Shown here: piece by piece, positions 12,790-24,384 of the stretch | Layout of the letters: each line of letters begins with the position of its first letter | Position numbering within the stretch: the stretch's first letter is position 1 | NCBI GenBank assembly: GCA_029747015.1 | Contig: JAKOGI010002167.1 | Span: forward strand, 2,501-66,500 | DNA length: 64,000 nucleotides | Direction: 5' to 3' | DNA from: Carnegiea gigantea | Lineage: Eukaryota > Streptophyta > Magnoliopsida > Caryophyllales > Cactaceae | Notes under the pieces: model-generated | The model's database searches: none | What the model saw: the letters and a program-made list of their open reading frames with translations, nothing else | Told to the model about the DNA's origin: nothing | Translations under genes and position numbers: made by a program

Positions 12790-14701
12790 AATACCTCAAC
12801 ACAAGATTTTGCTTGTCCTCGAGTAAAACAACTAAACCACCTAAAAAGAAATGGAAAATAAGAAAAAGAAAATCCTAACTCACTTTTGTAGGAATCTCGG
12901 TTGTATTTAGCATGTGCAACAAGCCCTTAAACCCCTCGGTTTTCCAAGTGGACGAGTGAGGTATCGTGAAGATTTTCAAGTGAAATACACACAAAAGTCA
13001 TTTTAAGTAAAGGAAAGTCTTTTTGGTTTTATCAAAACATGAACATATACAAAAATAACGGGAAAATCATGTACACAATCTAGGCAATTGTAACACCCTA
13101 GCAACCATGTCACCAAACTATATCCAAATAGAATGTACAATTAGAAGACATGTAAGTCAAAAAATGCATCCCGACTCTCATTTTTCACCCCGCACACAAT
13201 ATGCAATGATATGTACATATTGGTACATATACTAATGTGTATCAATCCTTATAAATCAAGTTACTAACATCGACACAATCCCGATTTCCTTGCCTAATTA
13301 CCTTCTTCGCTCCATTTTCTCATTTTTTTTCCATTTCTATTTTTTTCTTCTTTTTTTTAAAGAATAAAACCCACTTGATCTACAAATATTCGGACCTTCC
13401 CTAAAAAGGGATTTTACTAGATTGTGCACATCATTTATTGCATTGCCCAAAAGGATGCAAAATCAAGTAAAAGAGCACATATTCAAGCCAATTAAAGATA
13501 TGAAATAAAGATAGCGGCTATAAACATTGGTGCTCGGGTTTTATTCACTTTTTAGACTTTTTTCCTCTTTTTTTGCATTTTATCAGGAGCTCAAAAGGCA
13601 ACTTCGACAAACGAAAAGTTCACATACCAACTTAACAACAAGACTCTAAGAATTGACAATAAAGTGAGTAAGATCGCACAATGGGGTTATTATGAAAAAT
13701 CGAATCTACATCCTCAACTAGACATATCATCATGCAAACTCTATTTACATATAACTCAATAACGTAGCACATGAGATCACAATCGCCTAAGAAAGAACAC
13801 AAATCCCGAAAGAAAAAGAAAACTCTTTTTAAATTTTTGAAAATTTTTGAAAAATATGCACAAATGGGCACCTCACCCCACATCAAAACTTCATAATGTT
13901 CTCATTGTTAGAACTGAGGTGCCAAAAAGCAATCACATAAGCTATGCAACTGTAAAACCAACACAAAACCACAAGTATGTACAAACTAGGATACCACCAA
14001 AATTAACGACAAAATCGAAAACTAAAATCACCAAAATCAAATTCAAAATCAAAATCAAAATCAAAACCAAAACAAAAATTAACGATAAAACCAAAACTAA
14101 AATCACCAAAATCAAAATCAAAATCAAAACAAAACCGAACACACATATTTACAAAAACCAAAAACCAAAATCAAAAAAGGAAGCAAATCAAAGGCCAAAA
14201 CCAAAAGCAAACAAATCAAGACCAAAAAAACCAAAACAAGACCAAGGACCTACTAACTACAAAACTAAACCAAAGAGAACCTATAACAAAACAAGAGACA
14301 AAACAAAAACAAAATGCACAACCAATAAAATAAAAAGAAAGCACTAATCACCTATTTACAAAAACCAAAAACTAAAGAAAATCAAAAACTCACAAGACCA
14401 CAGAAACAAAACAATCAACTAAAACATACAAAAGCAATCCCAGATATCCACAACTATGCACAATCCTAGATATCCGCCACTAACAAGTATTCACAAAATC
14501 ATAATATAACCAATGGTGATCATAGCCATCTTGGCTCAATAAATCCCAAATTGCTCCTCAAGATCGATCACCCATATAATCACAATCTTAAATATCCACA
14601 ACTAAGTACAAAAAGAGAAGAAAGCAATCCTAAATATCCACAACTATGTATAAAAAGAAAGAAAAAGGAGAATAGAGAAGGGGTAGAACGATCATACCAG
14701 G
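12790..14701 (-). other. Non-coding internal region with purine-skewed low-complexity tract
   Basis: No credible gene. About 13995-14360 is a degenerate AAAATC/AAAACC repeat on the plus strand. It leaves a 166-codon frame open only because it lacks T-starting codons. The array's matching region at 52.5-52.7 kb is G/T-rich on the element's sense strand, so the skew is a shared feature. Near 12925-12960 the sequence resembles the pre-LTR block of the outer element (AAGCCC, TGGACGAGTGAGG). Confidence 0.6.
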
Positions 14702-14722
14702 TTGGGTACTAGTTGTACCCAA
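14702..14722 (-). promoter_or_regulatory. Perfect hairpin after gag-like stop (nested element)
   Basis: Arms TTGGGTAC and GTACCCAA enclose a 5-base loop. The hairpin starts one base after the TAG at 14726-14724 (minus strand). The stem is identical to that in the array units but the loop differs (AACTA here, ATTCA there). Confidence 0.65.
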
Positions 14723-14723
14723 G

Positions 14724-16231
14724 CTAAGTGCCTTACTCAAATGATGTCGAGGAGGTCCATGAAGCATCAACCGCTCTATCACAACTCATAAGCAGCTGCT
14801 CGTATCAAAACTGACCAATGATCGAAGCAGCTTGTCAAACAACCATGCCCCATCCTTATAAAAATGCAAGTAGTTAGAAACGGGAATTGGAGCCCAAATA
14901 AAGTGCATAAATACAGTGTGGCTCAAGGCTCTCTTGAGCTTATCAAAGCTCTAAACCCAAACAGAAGAGAGATGTGCATATACAAAATTAGACGCACTAG
15001 TCAATGGTTTAACAAAGATATGGCTGTATGAATGCATAGACCATCGAGAGTGGTCTGATTGATCACAATGAAACACATCATCTTTAAAGTGAAATGGGAC
15101 AATTAAAGATCATATAAGGGCCTAAGGTTAAGTCCTTCATCTTAGAGTGATCCTCGAGTCTATCTATGTCACTATCATCAAGAGTCTCATCTAAACAAGG
15201 AGTACCAAGCACAGAAGTCTCAGACTCTACAAACGTAGACTCGGGAGGGTCTAGAGAAGGAAGAAAAAGGGGAAAGCGAGAAGAATGGGGTGAAATGGGA
15301 AGGATGGGGGCGCAGTTAGGAAAGACTCAATAGAATTGGTATCAACAAGCTCGATGTGAGGTGAACTCTCACTAAACTCCATATCAGAAGGCTCATCAAG
15401 TGAGTGCTCCCTAGAAAAGGTATCCTCTGACTCAACTTGTGGCTCAACTCGTATACCACACTGATCATCTAAACTAGCATCAGTCTCTATGCCATCTCTC
15501 TCCTTGAACTATCCTAGGGAGCCAAGGGAAGAGGGGGGTCGGGGATAATCGGGACATCCTCTGAGGTGTCCAAATAAGTGCTAGTCTCAAGGGGAGATGC
15601 AAATGCAAAAGGGTATGAGGGATCACTAGAAACCCTTAAGGTCATCAGAATGTGGATCATCATAAAAATAATGCCCTAAAGGAATTGATGCCTCACTCAT
15701 AACATCAAAGTCACACATGACCTACGGTCAGTCTTTAGTAAACTTTGTAAGTAAATCTCCCTATTAAAGGTAGCCAGTGCCTCTAATATGTGTGGTCTAC
15801 CAAGCAATGGACTAGTATCAACATCATGATCAAAGGAATCACAATAATCACATAAAATAGAAGCACATGAATTATGAGAGTGCTCATAAGATATATCCTC
15901 AATCTAACTCTCAAATAAAGGTATAGTATGCGTCATATAAGGGTCGGGAGAGGGGTAACTAAAGGTCTCTCTAGCATTGTCATACCCCCACGTATCATGA
16001 GCCAAATATTCAAAGAAATCCCAAATTTCATCAGGAATCTTAGTGAGCAAAATAATCAAAACCCCTGGGATACATAGTTTGAACATGACCCCTATATTCA
16101 TCATTAAGACCCTCAAAGATCACTCGGTAAATTTCTCATTTCTCAAAACAATAATCAACACATTAAGCACGAAATTCATTCAATCTACTAAGATATCGCC
16201 AAAATACTTCATGCTCAAACTAAAGAAAATT
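14724..16231 (-). pseudogene. Decayed gag-like gene of nested element
   Basis: The minus-strand start at 16231 is followed by FEHE, FW and YLSRLN, the same opening as the array's gag-like protein, but with an early stop. Further along, 16116-15904 reads WDFFEYLAHDTW then ARETFSYPSP, matching the array's WDLFESLAWYQW and ASESFEYPSP. Beyond that the frame is heavily broken down to the TAG at 14724. The order and spacing match the array copies (about 1.3-1.5 kb). It is probably a Gag-type structural protein. No catalytic domain is visible. Confidence 0.6.
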
Positions 16232-16261
16232 GAAACTTGCCATTTATTTTTGAATTTTTCA

Positions 16262-17428
16262 AGCTGAACCAAACTTGAATCTTTCAATTCATTTGGCTCT
16301 CACGTTCAATTACTTTAATTATTTATGACGAATTTCTATATCTTTTTTGAATGTAATGAACCTATCCTCTCTTCTCTGTTCATATTCTAAAAAAAGTTAT
16401 TACTAATAAAAAAAAAGACTAGAATATTTAGAGGAATCTTTTGGCCAAACAAAAACTAAAAAATAAGTAATTGTCAGCAAAGTTTTTTTTCCTTCACTTC
16501 AAATCCAAAAATTTGTCTTACTTTATATATAGGTCATTGACTCAGTGTTTGACATTTATTTACTATCAATATTAATAAAAAAAGGATGAACATTTTTCCA
16601 ATAAAGGATTCAAATCATTTTATCGACACAAGTGTTCTATATCGATAAATTTCGAACCACAACAGATCATGTCGTTTAAGTCGTATTGTTGCTTTCTACT
16701 ACATCGTTTCAAACGAAGTGTTACCATAGCATTCCTCGAATTTTAAACCTCTATGCGATTGATTCAATTATGGAATAATGAATAGCCATTAGTTCAGTTA
16801 GGATAGTCGGCATATAAGATTAAAAATATATCTTAAATATTTTTTTATTTTTTTTCATTATTGAAATTGAAAAAAAAATTCCAATTAGTGTCACATCCAA
16901 TAAAAACAATAAAATTGTAAAAATCGATTGGAAAAATATAATTTCTTTTTTCGGAATGAATAACAAAATAACAAACGGTTAGCCAAAATGATTAATTTGA
17001 AAAAATGGAAATAAAAAAGGATTCCAATTACGTTTTTTAAATGAAATGAGCAGGCTAGAATTAGCAATATTCGATGAAATTGGATAGTATGGTAGAAAGA
17101 TTCATATATTTCTTTCTACATTGCTATACTATATATTTATCGATTAGATTAGTGCTTTTTTGTAGTGTCAAAAGTTGTACTATACTACAATAAAGATACA
17201 GACTTCAATTTAGATAGATCAATCCACAATATGTATCTTCTGTTATGTACATAGGGACCCCAATTCTATTTTTTGCTATATCTATTTGATCGATTTGTAT
17301 TCATTCTGACCAATCCAAACTAATTCAAAGGTAACTCTTACTTTCAATTTACAGTTTGAATTCCTAGATTTCAGATTATTTCAAATAGAAATCCAAGTAT
17401 CTGCCGAAAGAATCAAAGAAAGAAAAAT
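16262..17428. other. Plastid-like DNA fragment (possible NUPT)
   Basis: This AT-rich, ORF-free segment differs sharply in texture from the element around it. It contains phrases I associate with chloroplast intergenic spacer, such as CATGTCGTTTAAGTCG, CATCGTTTCAAACGAAG and GATTGATTCAATTATGGAAT. It sits exactly where the PBS and the 5' LTR end of the nested element should be: the gag-like start ends at 16231 and the right LTR begins about 48 bp inside its expected end. The plastid origin is from memory, so the exact plastid locus is not claimed. Confidence 0.5.
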
Positions 17429-18866
17429 GGTATCATCGTAGTATTTGAGGCTTGTCTCCTTAGGGATGAGGATGAAATTAGGGTCACAAGGTAAAGTTAA
17501 ACTAGTATAGTAGACTAAACTAACAAGAGTCAAACAAATAATGACTAGAATATTAACTCAAGTCCCTATTAATCCATTGCTTGACCATTATATCTATGAT
17601 TATTAACTTAATTGAAACTCACTAAAACAAACTAATAAACAATAACATCTAGTAAGCTTGCCTTACTTAAATGAACTCATTACCAAACCCCAAAATGAAA
17701 ACAAAACTTAAATCAACTCAATGAATAGAAACAAAGCTACAATTACAGGGAGAGGAATTTAGGATAGAGCAGGGGCGCAAGCAGCTCAATCTAACTTCCA
17801 TAAACAATCCAACATCAATAAGTGTTCTGAACTCATTCTCCAAATTTGAAAGCACAGCATCACAATAACCGAGCAACAAGCACCCAAATCAGCTCAACCT
17901 AAATAAATAAAAAACGAAGCAACAGGGGAAGGAGAGAACAGCCATACCGGAACAAACATAACCCAGCAATCACACCTCAGCAACCCAGCGAACACAACCC
18001 AGCAAACAGAATCGAAGAGCGGAGGCAGAGCAAAAAACATGGCTTTGAATTGGGATCTTAACGACCTCAAATCAAGCCTAGCTCTTGAAATCTCACCCAG
18101 CCATTTCAAATGTAACTCAGAATTGCCAGAATAGCACCGATTACATCAATTTCAAAGGTTTAAAACCAAGTTTGAAGTTCGCAAATTAAACTGGGTATGA
18201 AAGCTTGGAATTCAACAACAAATTAAAGCCCTAAATTACTAAGACTAAAATTAAAACTAACTAAACCTAGAACCCTAAAACAAAACCTAAAAACGTAACT
18301 AAACCTAGAATACCTCCCTTTAATCGCCACCGCCTCCATTTATACTCAAGCCCCTTCATCTTGGTTGTCAATTTATGCCTAATGTGGATAGCGGAGATAA
18401 GGGATGGCGATGGTGGTGTGGGATTCGGTGTAGTGCGTGCACACTAGAAGGTAGAAAGGATGATGGTCATGAGTGATGGGTGTTGTGCTGGTGTCGATGG
18501 TGGTGTTTGGATGGTGCTAGATTGAGAGACAGAGATGAGAAGATAAGACTGAGAGTTAGGGGGAATGTCGAGCTCTGTGGTTCCTGAAGACCGAAGATAG
18601 GAGAGAGAAGGTGAGGAGATAAGTGAAGGGGGCAAGCACGTGCCTGTCGCATGGAGGGCGCCTGGAGTTTTAAGGATTGTATTTTCCCCTGTTTTTTCTT
18701 TCTTTTGGGTTAATGGATAAAAAGGGTTGGGCTTGAATTAGCTTGGCCCAATTCTTTATTTCGGCATCTGTTCATCTTTTTTTTTCCCGTATTTTTCCCG
18801 AATTATTCAATACCTACAAACAAAATAAAATCAAATAAAAATCTAAAAATAACAATTATTTCGAGC
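17429..18866 (-). repeat. 5' LTR of nested element, truncated at both ends
   Basis: Matches 11310-12735 nearly end to end. About 48 bp at the left (toward the missing PBS) and about 70 bp at the right are missing compared with the other LTR. The right break, at about 18866 after TTTCGAGC, joins directly to RT coding sequence of the outer element. Confidence 0.7.
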
Positions 18867-20003
18867 TAAAATATCCATCTAAAAAGCAATAGAATGAATG
18901 TCCAGCCAACCTCTCTAACATTTGGTCAAGGAAGGGAATGGAAAAATGGTCTTTTCCAATGGCTGTGTTTAATTTTCTATAGTCAATACAAGCATACCAC
19001 TCAGATTGGGCTGGAGTATGAACTAACTCGTTCTTATCATTCTTAATTACGGTAATACCGGTATTCTTGGGAATAATTTGAGCAGGGCTAACCCACTCAC
19101 TATAAAAAATGGGATAGATAATCCCATGGTCCAACCACTTAAAACACTTCCTTCCTAACTACTTATTGTAAGGTTGAGTCGCCTTTGACGGTCTCAGTGG
19201 GGCTTAGCATTGTCCTCCAAATGGATTCTTTGCTGCATAATGGAGGGATAATACCCTTGATATTCTTTAAAGTCCAACCCATGGCTTCCTCATTCTGTCT
19301 AAGTAAAGCAATCAAGTTGTCCTCTTGGTTTCAGTCTAAATCAGAAGCAATAATCACAGGTAAGAATTTATCGGGTCCTAGAAATGAGTATTTAAGATAG
19401 TCAAGAAGATGTTTCAATTCAAGAGAAGCTAGAGGGGGAACAAATTCAGAAGCAGAAATAGAAGCAATTAGATAGTTAGCAACGGAGGACAAGCTATCAA
19501 ATTCAAACATATCATGTTCAAGCTTATCAACAATAAGGAAAGAGTCATACTCAGCAGCAAACATGTCATCAAAATCATCATCAAACATAGAATCTTCTGC
19601 TCAGTTAAGAGTAAAAAAACTCTATATCATCAAAACCAGAAGGTTGCCTTTGTAGATTAGATATATTCAACTCCAAAGTTATGTTACCAAAAGACACTCT
19701 CATCATGCCATTTCTGCAACTAATCAGGGCATTGATAGTGGACAAGAAAGGACGCCTTAGAATCACAGGGACTTGACTAGCGGCATTAGTCACCTTCTCC
19801 TTTTCAATCATGACAAAGTCTATAGGGTAAATAGATTCGCCCACTCTAATCAGCATATCCTTAATGACACCCTTAGGCAACCTAATCGATCTATCAGCTA
19901 GCTGGATGACCATTTTGGTAGGTTTCAGCTCACCTAACCCTAACCTCTTATACTTAGTAAAGGGTATTAAATTGACAATGCCCCCTAATTCAAGCAAAGC
20001 TCT
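18867..20003 (-). pseudogene. Gypsy protease and RT N-terminus of outer element
   Basis: Starting at the copia junction at 20003, the minus strand encodes an aspartic protease. The active-site triad region reads LELGGIVN where the family has an Asp in place of Glu. It is followed by the flap-region IQLADRS and the VILRRPFL motif (usually LLGRPFL). After the stop at 19605, 19588-19331 holds the linker ending LKYSFLGPDKFLPVIIAS. A degenerate stretch follows, and 19134-18877 holds RT motifs (DHGIIYPI, SEWVSP, IDYRKLN, LERLAGHSFYCFLDGY). RT then stops at the nested LTR. The Asp-to-Glu change and the frame breaks show it is dead. Confidence 0.8.
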
Positions 20004-21508
20004 TGTTGAATTAGAGAGTACACAACCACAAGAGGGGGGGTAAATTGTGGTGTCCGATTTTCGCAAGTTGCTGACAAACAGTCTTAGACCCTCTTCTCAC
20101 AGGTTGTTTCTTAGATAAGCAGAAGCGAAAATCCAACAAAATTGAATGCGGAAATAATGGACACAGGATTTTTACGTGGAAAATACCTCTAGCCCAACTG
20201 AGGTTAAAAACCACGACCTACCTCGTGTAGGATTTAAACACTTCACTAAACGGGCTAATCACGTTACAATAGTAACACACCTTGTTACAACTTGTAACAC
20301 ACGTAACCTGTCTTCCCTAAGACAAGTTACCCCACGTCCAAAATCCCCTTGATTTGGACACACACTCTACTCACTCTTGTGAAAGAAGAATGTAAAGAAA
20401 AAAACACCCTATTACAATGCTTCTCAACTAAGCTAATATAGGGTACAATGAAGTCCTAGTATGCCAACTTTGAAAGCTCAATTAATTCACTCACAAGGCT
20501 TGGTTTTCTTTTCAAACGTTTTAGCTCATGAACTTAGATTTTTTCTCTTTGAAAACCGATGTGTCCAAGATTGTAAGAAGCCGCCTTTTATAGTGCTTGG
20601 AACACAATTCATCAAATTTTTGGAAACTAAAAAATCTGAAGAATATAGAATCCTTTACCCACAAGGAATGGAAAAACTATTTCTGAAATTTTTGGAAACT
20701 AAAATCCTAGAGAAAATAGAATCCTTTAGCTACAAGGGGTAAGGTGACATGAGCTGAAAACACTTCCTGAACCGCGTGCATAAGGCGGTGTTCTTTAGCA
20801 GCTAGCCCATGTTTTTCTCAACTACCTTATCCACTTGCCAAAAATTGGATATTCTTTTTATTCAAAAAGATTTTGCAAATCCCTTAAGATTTTTGATAAC
20901 CGTTTTTTAGGGTAAAGAATAAGATACTCCATAGAAAAATCTTTCTTGCAAATCTTTGAAGAAGCTGCTCAAAATCCAAAAGATAAAAATCGTGCAAAGC
21001 AGTTTTTCGCAGCTTATTCTGGAAACACCCTGATCGCCCTGTTTCCAGGGTTGTTCTGAAGGGTGATCCGAAATATTTTTCGAAAAGCAAAACCGTTTCC
21101 AGTGAGTGGTAAATTAAAACTTTCTAATTGGCATATTAACAAGAGTCTAAAAATATAAAACCAAATCAAATCAAGACATCTTGTTGTAACCACTAGTCAT
21201 CTTGTAGAACGACTTTGCTGCAAACACTTCACAGAATATGCTTCAAACACCGCACGGAACCTGTTTGTCACAGCTGCACATATCTTATGTTTCAAACACT
21301 TCTCAGGATATGCTTCAAAACACCTCACAGAACCTGTTCCTCACAGTTGTTCTTACATTGCTGACTTGAGTACCTGTTCTTGATAAACCATTAGTCAAGC
21401 AGTTTTAATACATTGAGAACAGCAGTAAGGTCCTGTTTGGAAAGCCTGTTTGGAGCAACAACAACAACACTTGGATTTGTTATCATCAAAACTTTATACA
21501 TTCTAACA
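20004..21508 (-). repeat. Copia LTR1 (3' LTR of element A)
   Basis: 1,505 bp, plus-strand ends TGTTGAATTAG and TTCTAACA. Very similar throughout to LTR2 and LTR3, with only scattered substitutions and 1-2 base indels seen, which suggests recent activity. The left flank is the outer gypsy protease. Confidence 0.92.
20263..20330. promoter_or_regulatory. Cluster of palindromes in copia LTR
   Basis: Three inverted repeats in 68 bp: GTTAC/GTAAC around AATA (20263-20276), GTTACAA/TTGTAAC around one C (20284-20298), and GTAACCTGTCTT/AAGACAAGTTAC around CCCT with one mismatch (20303-20330). The same cluster is kept at 29120-29187 and 37911-37978. In element sense it lies about 1.2 kb from the LTR start. 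It may be a protein-binding array or an RNA structure in the transcript leader. Confidence 0.5.
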
Positions 21509-21994
21509 AATTCCCCTTTTTTGATGATGACAAACCAAGTGACCATATTGACTTTCAAGGACAATTGAAGTGATTAGTGCCAATTATTTATAGGACCGAC
21601 AATTCACATGAAGCAGTCAGTATCGAAAGAGTGTAAGAAATTTAACTCGTCCATGGCAAAACTAAAACAATATTGGTCATCCTATCTTCCCCCTTTTGGC
21701 ATCATTAAAAAGTAGGGGCGAACAGTCAAACAGAGGGTGTTTGCTATCACCACCACTTGGGTAATGGAGGAAAGGCAACAGGCGATACACTCAAGTGTGT
21801 TGGTACGGTAATGAGACTGGCCATCCTAGTCACACACAAGCAATTCACAACAGAAAGCAAGCAAGGCAAAGCCAATCAAAAAACAAGATAACCTGTCATT
21901 CCTCAAAAGAGTGCAACAGAGTACAAACTGATTCACCAAGAGAAGTGAGAACAGGCTATGAGAACAACAGATGGGAACAGCTCATGAGGGGTGT
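21509..21994 (-). promoter_or_regulatory. 3' untranslated region with two polypurine tracts (element A)
   Basis: The tract next to the LTR (about 21509-21520) and a second at 21685-21697 both read as an A-run plus GGGGGAA on the minus strand. Polypurine tracts prime plus-strand DNA synthesis, and more than one copy is typical of Sireviruses. No other coding sequence is seen. Confidence 0.7.
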
Positions 21995-23950
21995 TCAAGG
22001 AGCAGAAGGAGAAAATTTTGCTGAAAGTGAAGAGAGAAGGGCGAGGAGATCTGCATGGCGTTTTGCATTTAGAGCTTTTTCCTCGTCCAGGGCAGCCTTT
22101 ACAGCGTTAAGCTCAGTACTGAGGCGAGAGTTTTCTTCCAAAGCAGCCTCAAGCTTGGTTGAGGAACTGCCAGGAACAGGAGGACGGGGTGTTCTGGTCC
22201 CCTGTTCTGAGCCAGACCCTTCAATCAAAGCATACCCACACCCCATAAGGGTGTTACTCCCGATCTCATCAATGAACTGAGCGCCCACCTTCTTCTGCAG
22301 TGTCACCCCAAAGTGCTCAAACACACTAGTCAGAAAGAAGCCGTATCCCAGATCATGTTCCCTAGAGGTGTTTGCAATTCTTGCAATATGTCGAATCATG
22401 ATGGCAGGAAGGTTAATTTGCACTTCCGTGTCCATCAGATCCATCAAACACTGATCCATGGCATCAGCAAGATTGCGACCCTGGCCTCTGGGGATGACAT
22501 TCTTGATGATAAACCAAAATAGCAATTGATGGAGCGATGTCATGTCCCCTTTCTTCACAGACTTGGGTGTTTGCAGGCTTGGTTGCTGGCTAAATTTCTG
22601 GGCGAGTTCCAGCAGCCTGGCTGTCCCTAGAATAGTCTTGTCTTCTCTCACATATATATCAAAGCCTGTGGAGGGAATCCCCAGAATGTCCCCTAATATC
22701 TTCGCATCAAAGCAAAGCTGCTTCCCATTAACAATACTTGTCACCACTCCTTCGGTGACAGTGCAGTTGGCATAGAACTCTGCCAACTCATGTACAGAAC
22801 ACCCCAGTTGGGTGTTTGTAAACAACTCATACCACCCCTGTGTATGCAGCTTGTGCAGAAACACCCCCAGTCCCTGTTCCTCAAAATATTTGACCTTTAT
22901 AATTTTGCCCCTGACAACCCGTCTCTGAAGCAATTGGGTCAGTTTGGCTGAGATTGCAGACGGGTTAGATTTCTTGGCTCGTTTAGGTTGGGGCTCAGTA
23001 GGAGGGTCTTGGGTGGAGGCGTGTTTGAGGGAGGCTTTTCTCTTGGGAGTTTTGAGGGGTGATGGTTTTGGTGTAGGAAGAGGCTTATTCTCTGAGGACT
23101 CTGAGAACACGGGCGTGCCCTGTTTGAAGGCAGTGTTCTCAGTGTCGCTATCTGATGAAGGCTCAGAGGAGGAATCAATCTCCTCAATAACAGGGGCTGA
23201 CTGTTTGGCAGGACGAGGAGTGGAGTGAAAAGCTATTCGGGCTGATTTTCTTGTGGGTCTGTTTGTGGGTTTGGCCGAAGAGGGGATTTGTGGTTTTGGT
23301 TTGACAGGGGGTTCACTTTTTGAGGGCGCTTCAGTCTGGCCGCTTTTAGGCCTTGATGGTGGTCGTGTTCTTGGCATTCTAGTACGCCTAGCCACAATTT
23401 TGTATCGTTTACGTTTCTCACCGGTTGGTGGTACCGGTGTGGCTTGTTCAGGCTTCACAGGAGACTCCTCCATTTGACCACTACTTCCCCCTTCTTCTTT
23501 TGACAAATCCTCCCCTAGGCCATCCCTAAAAACTTCAGGCCCTGTTTCTGACCCTGTTTCCTGCTCAGGAAATAGCCCAAATGAATTGATGTCATCTAGC
23601 CCATGGTCCAACAGAAAGAGTTCATCTAAAGCCCCAATTTCTCTTTCAGATGCCCTAACAAGTTCTTGGGGTTGACATGCACCCGTTTCACCAAACAAAA
23701 TCAATTCTCACCCAAATTCATACGGGATGTCTTCCAATTTCAAATTCACTGTTCTAAGGTCGATACTTTTCAAAAACCCAAAAGGTTTATAGGCAATGGG
23801 TCGAGGAGGTTCAGTATTTTTACCTTCCATGAGGGCCGTCAGAAATTATGTAGGTGCAAACAGGGCTGTGGCTGTTTGCAAGGCTGTGCCCTGTGTCTGG
23901 TTGCCCTGGGTCAAGGTCGAGGAGCTCTCGAAGCTAATGGGGACCGCCAT
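21995..23950 (-). pseudogene. Third ORF after pol, element A (plant-transposon-protein domain)
   Basis: A 569-codon frame (23704-21995) encodes an acidic, Pro/Ser/Lys-rich N-terminal half with basic patches such as KPKRKA-like runs. A conserved globular domain follows (from about VVRGKIIKVKYFEEQGLGVF to TLMGCGYALIEG), and then a coiled-coil tail (LEAALEENSRLSTELNAVKAAL). The globular part is the type annotated as putative plant transposon protein and is often linked to copia elements. In Sireviruses the ORF at this position is called env-like. No signal peptide or membrane segment is evident. Upstream the same frame continues to an ATG at 23950, but a TGG-to-TGA change near 23708 and a TAA near 23855 break it. 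Function is unknown. Confidence 0.7.
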
Positions 23951-24384
23951 TTTTCAGAGGAAGGAGAGAGATTAGGGTTTCTTGAACAGAGTTTCAGAGA
24001 GTTTCAGCGGAGGTGAGAGATTTGAGCAAGAGAGCTTTAAAGGGAGAGAGAGACATGCGAAATCTTTAAAAGATTTTGCCCGTTTTTGCAACGAATTTTA
24101 GCATTTATTTAGGCCGCGCATGCCTCGGGAAGAGATTAGCAGTTTTCAATTTGTTGCACACATTTGACAAACAAGTGGCGTACCTGTTCCTGATGCTTGT
24201 TCTTGAGGTTACTTGCTTGGTAACATTAGACAATAAGGGCAATCTCATTAGACCTCAACGAGTGTCAGCAAGTTGCAAACCTCACATATGCTAAACATAG
24301 CACACAAGTTGATTGCAAACAAAAATTTAACATGTTGTACCCGTCACTTTTAAATTTTGCAAACAGGGAGAGAGAACAGGTTGG
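23951..24384 (-). other. Spacer between pol and third ORF, element A
   Basis: Non-coding, with an AG-rich leader just upstream of the third ORF's ATG. Repeated in element B at 32817-33240. A separate promoter or splice acceptor for the third ORF would be expected here, but I see none that is convincing. Confidence 0.5.

Larger units (their letters stand above)
11280..18866 (-). mobile_element. Nested non-autonomous gypsy element, truncated
   Basis: Two direct copies of a roughly 1.45-1.5-kb LTR (11280-12789 and 17429-18866) enclose a non-coding region, a decayed gag-like ORF and a plastid-like insert. It interrupts the RT gene of the outer element. The gag-like ORF and hairpin are related to those of the 50-64 kb array but the element is older and more decayed. 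The right LTR is cut at both ends. No target-site duplication can be recognised because the right junction has a deletion that also removed part of the host RT. Confidence 0.72.
6041..20003 (-). mobile_element. Outer Athila-like Ty3/gypsy element, fragmented
   Basis: Minus-strand parts occur in element order: a 3' LTR (6041-7529), a long non-coding 3' internal region, integrase and RNase H (9415-11279), then, after an inserted element (11280-18866), RT N-terminus and protease (18867-20003). The protease is cut at 20003 by a copia LTR, so gag, PBS and 5' LTR are missing. The Athila-like assignment rests on the protease and RT sequence style, gene order and the long non-coding 3' region. The related elements further right carry a tRNA-Asp primer-binding site, as Athila does. 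All coding parts are decayed. About 100 residues of RT, including the catalytic palm region, are gone at the nested junction. Confidence 0.75.

Noticed and set aside
13847..14347. 166-codon Lys/Thr-rich ORF
   Set aside because: It is the product of a degenerate AAAATC/AAAACC low-complexity tract on the antisense strand of an element. Composition alone keeps it open and nothing else supports a gene.
22944..23228. Plus-strand ORF of about 94 codons opposite the copia third ORF (also 31801-32085)
   Set aside because: It lies fully antisense to the well-supported third ORF and owes its openness to that ORF's Ser/Pro/Lys codon use.
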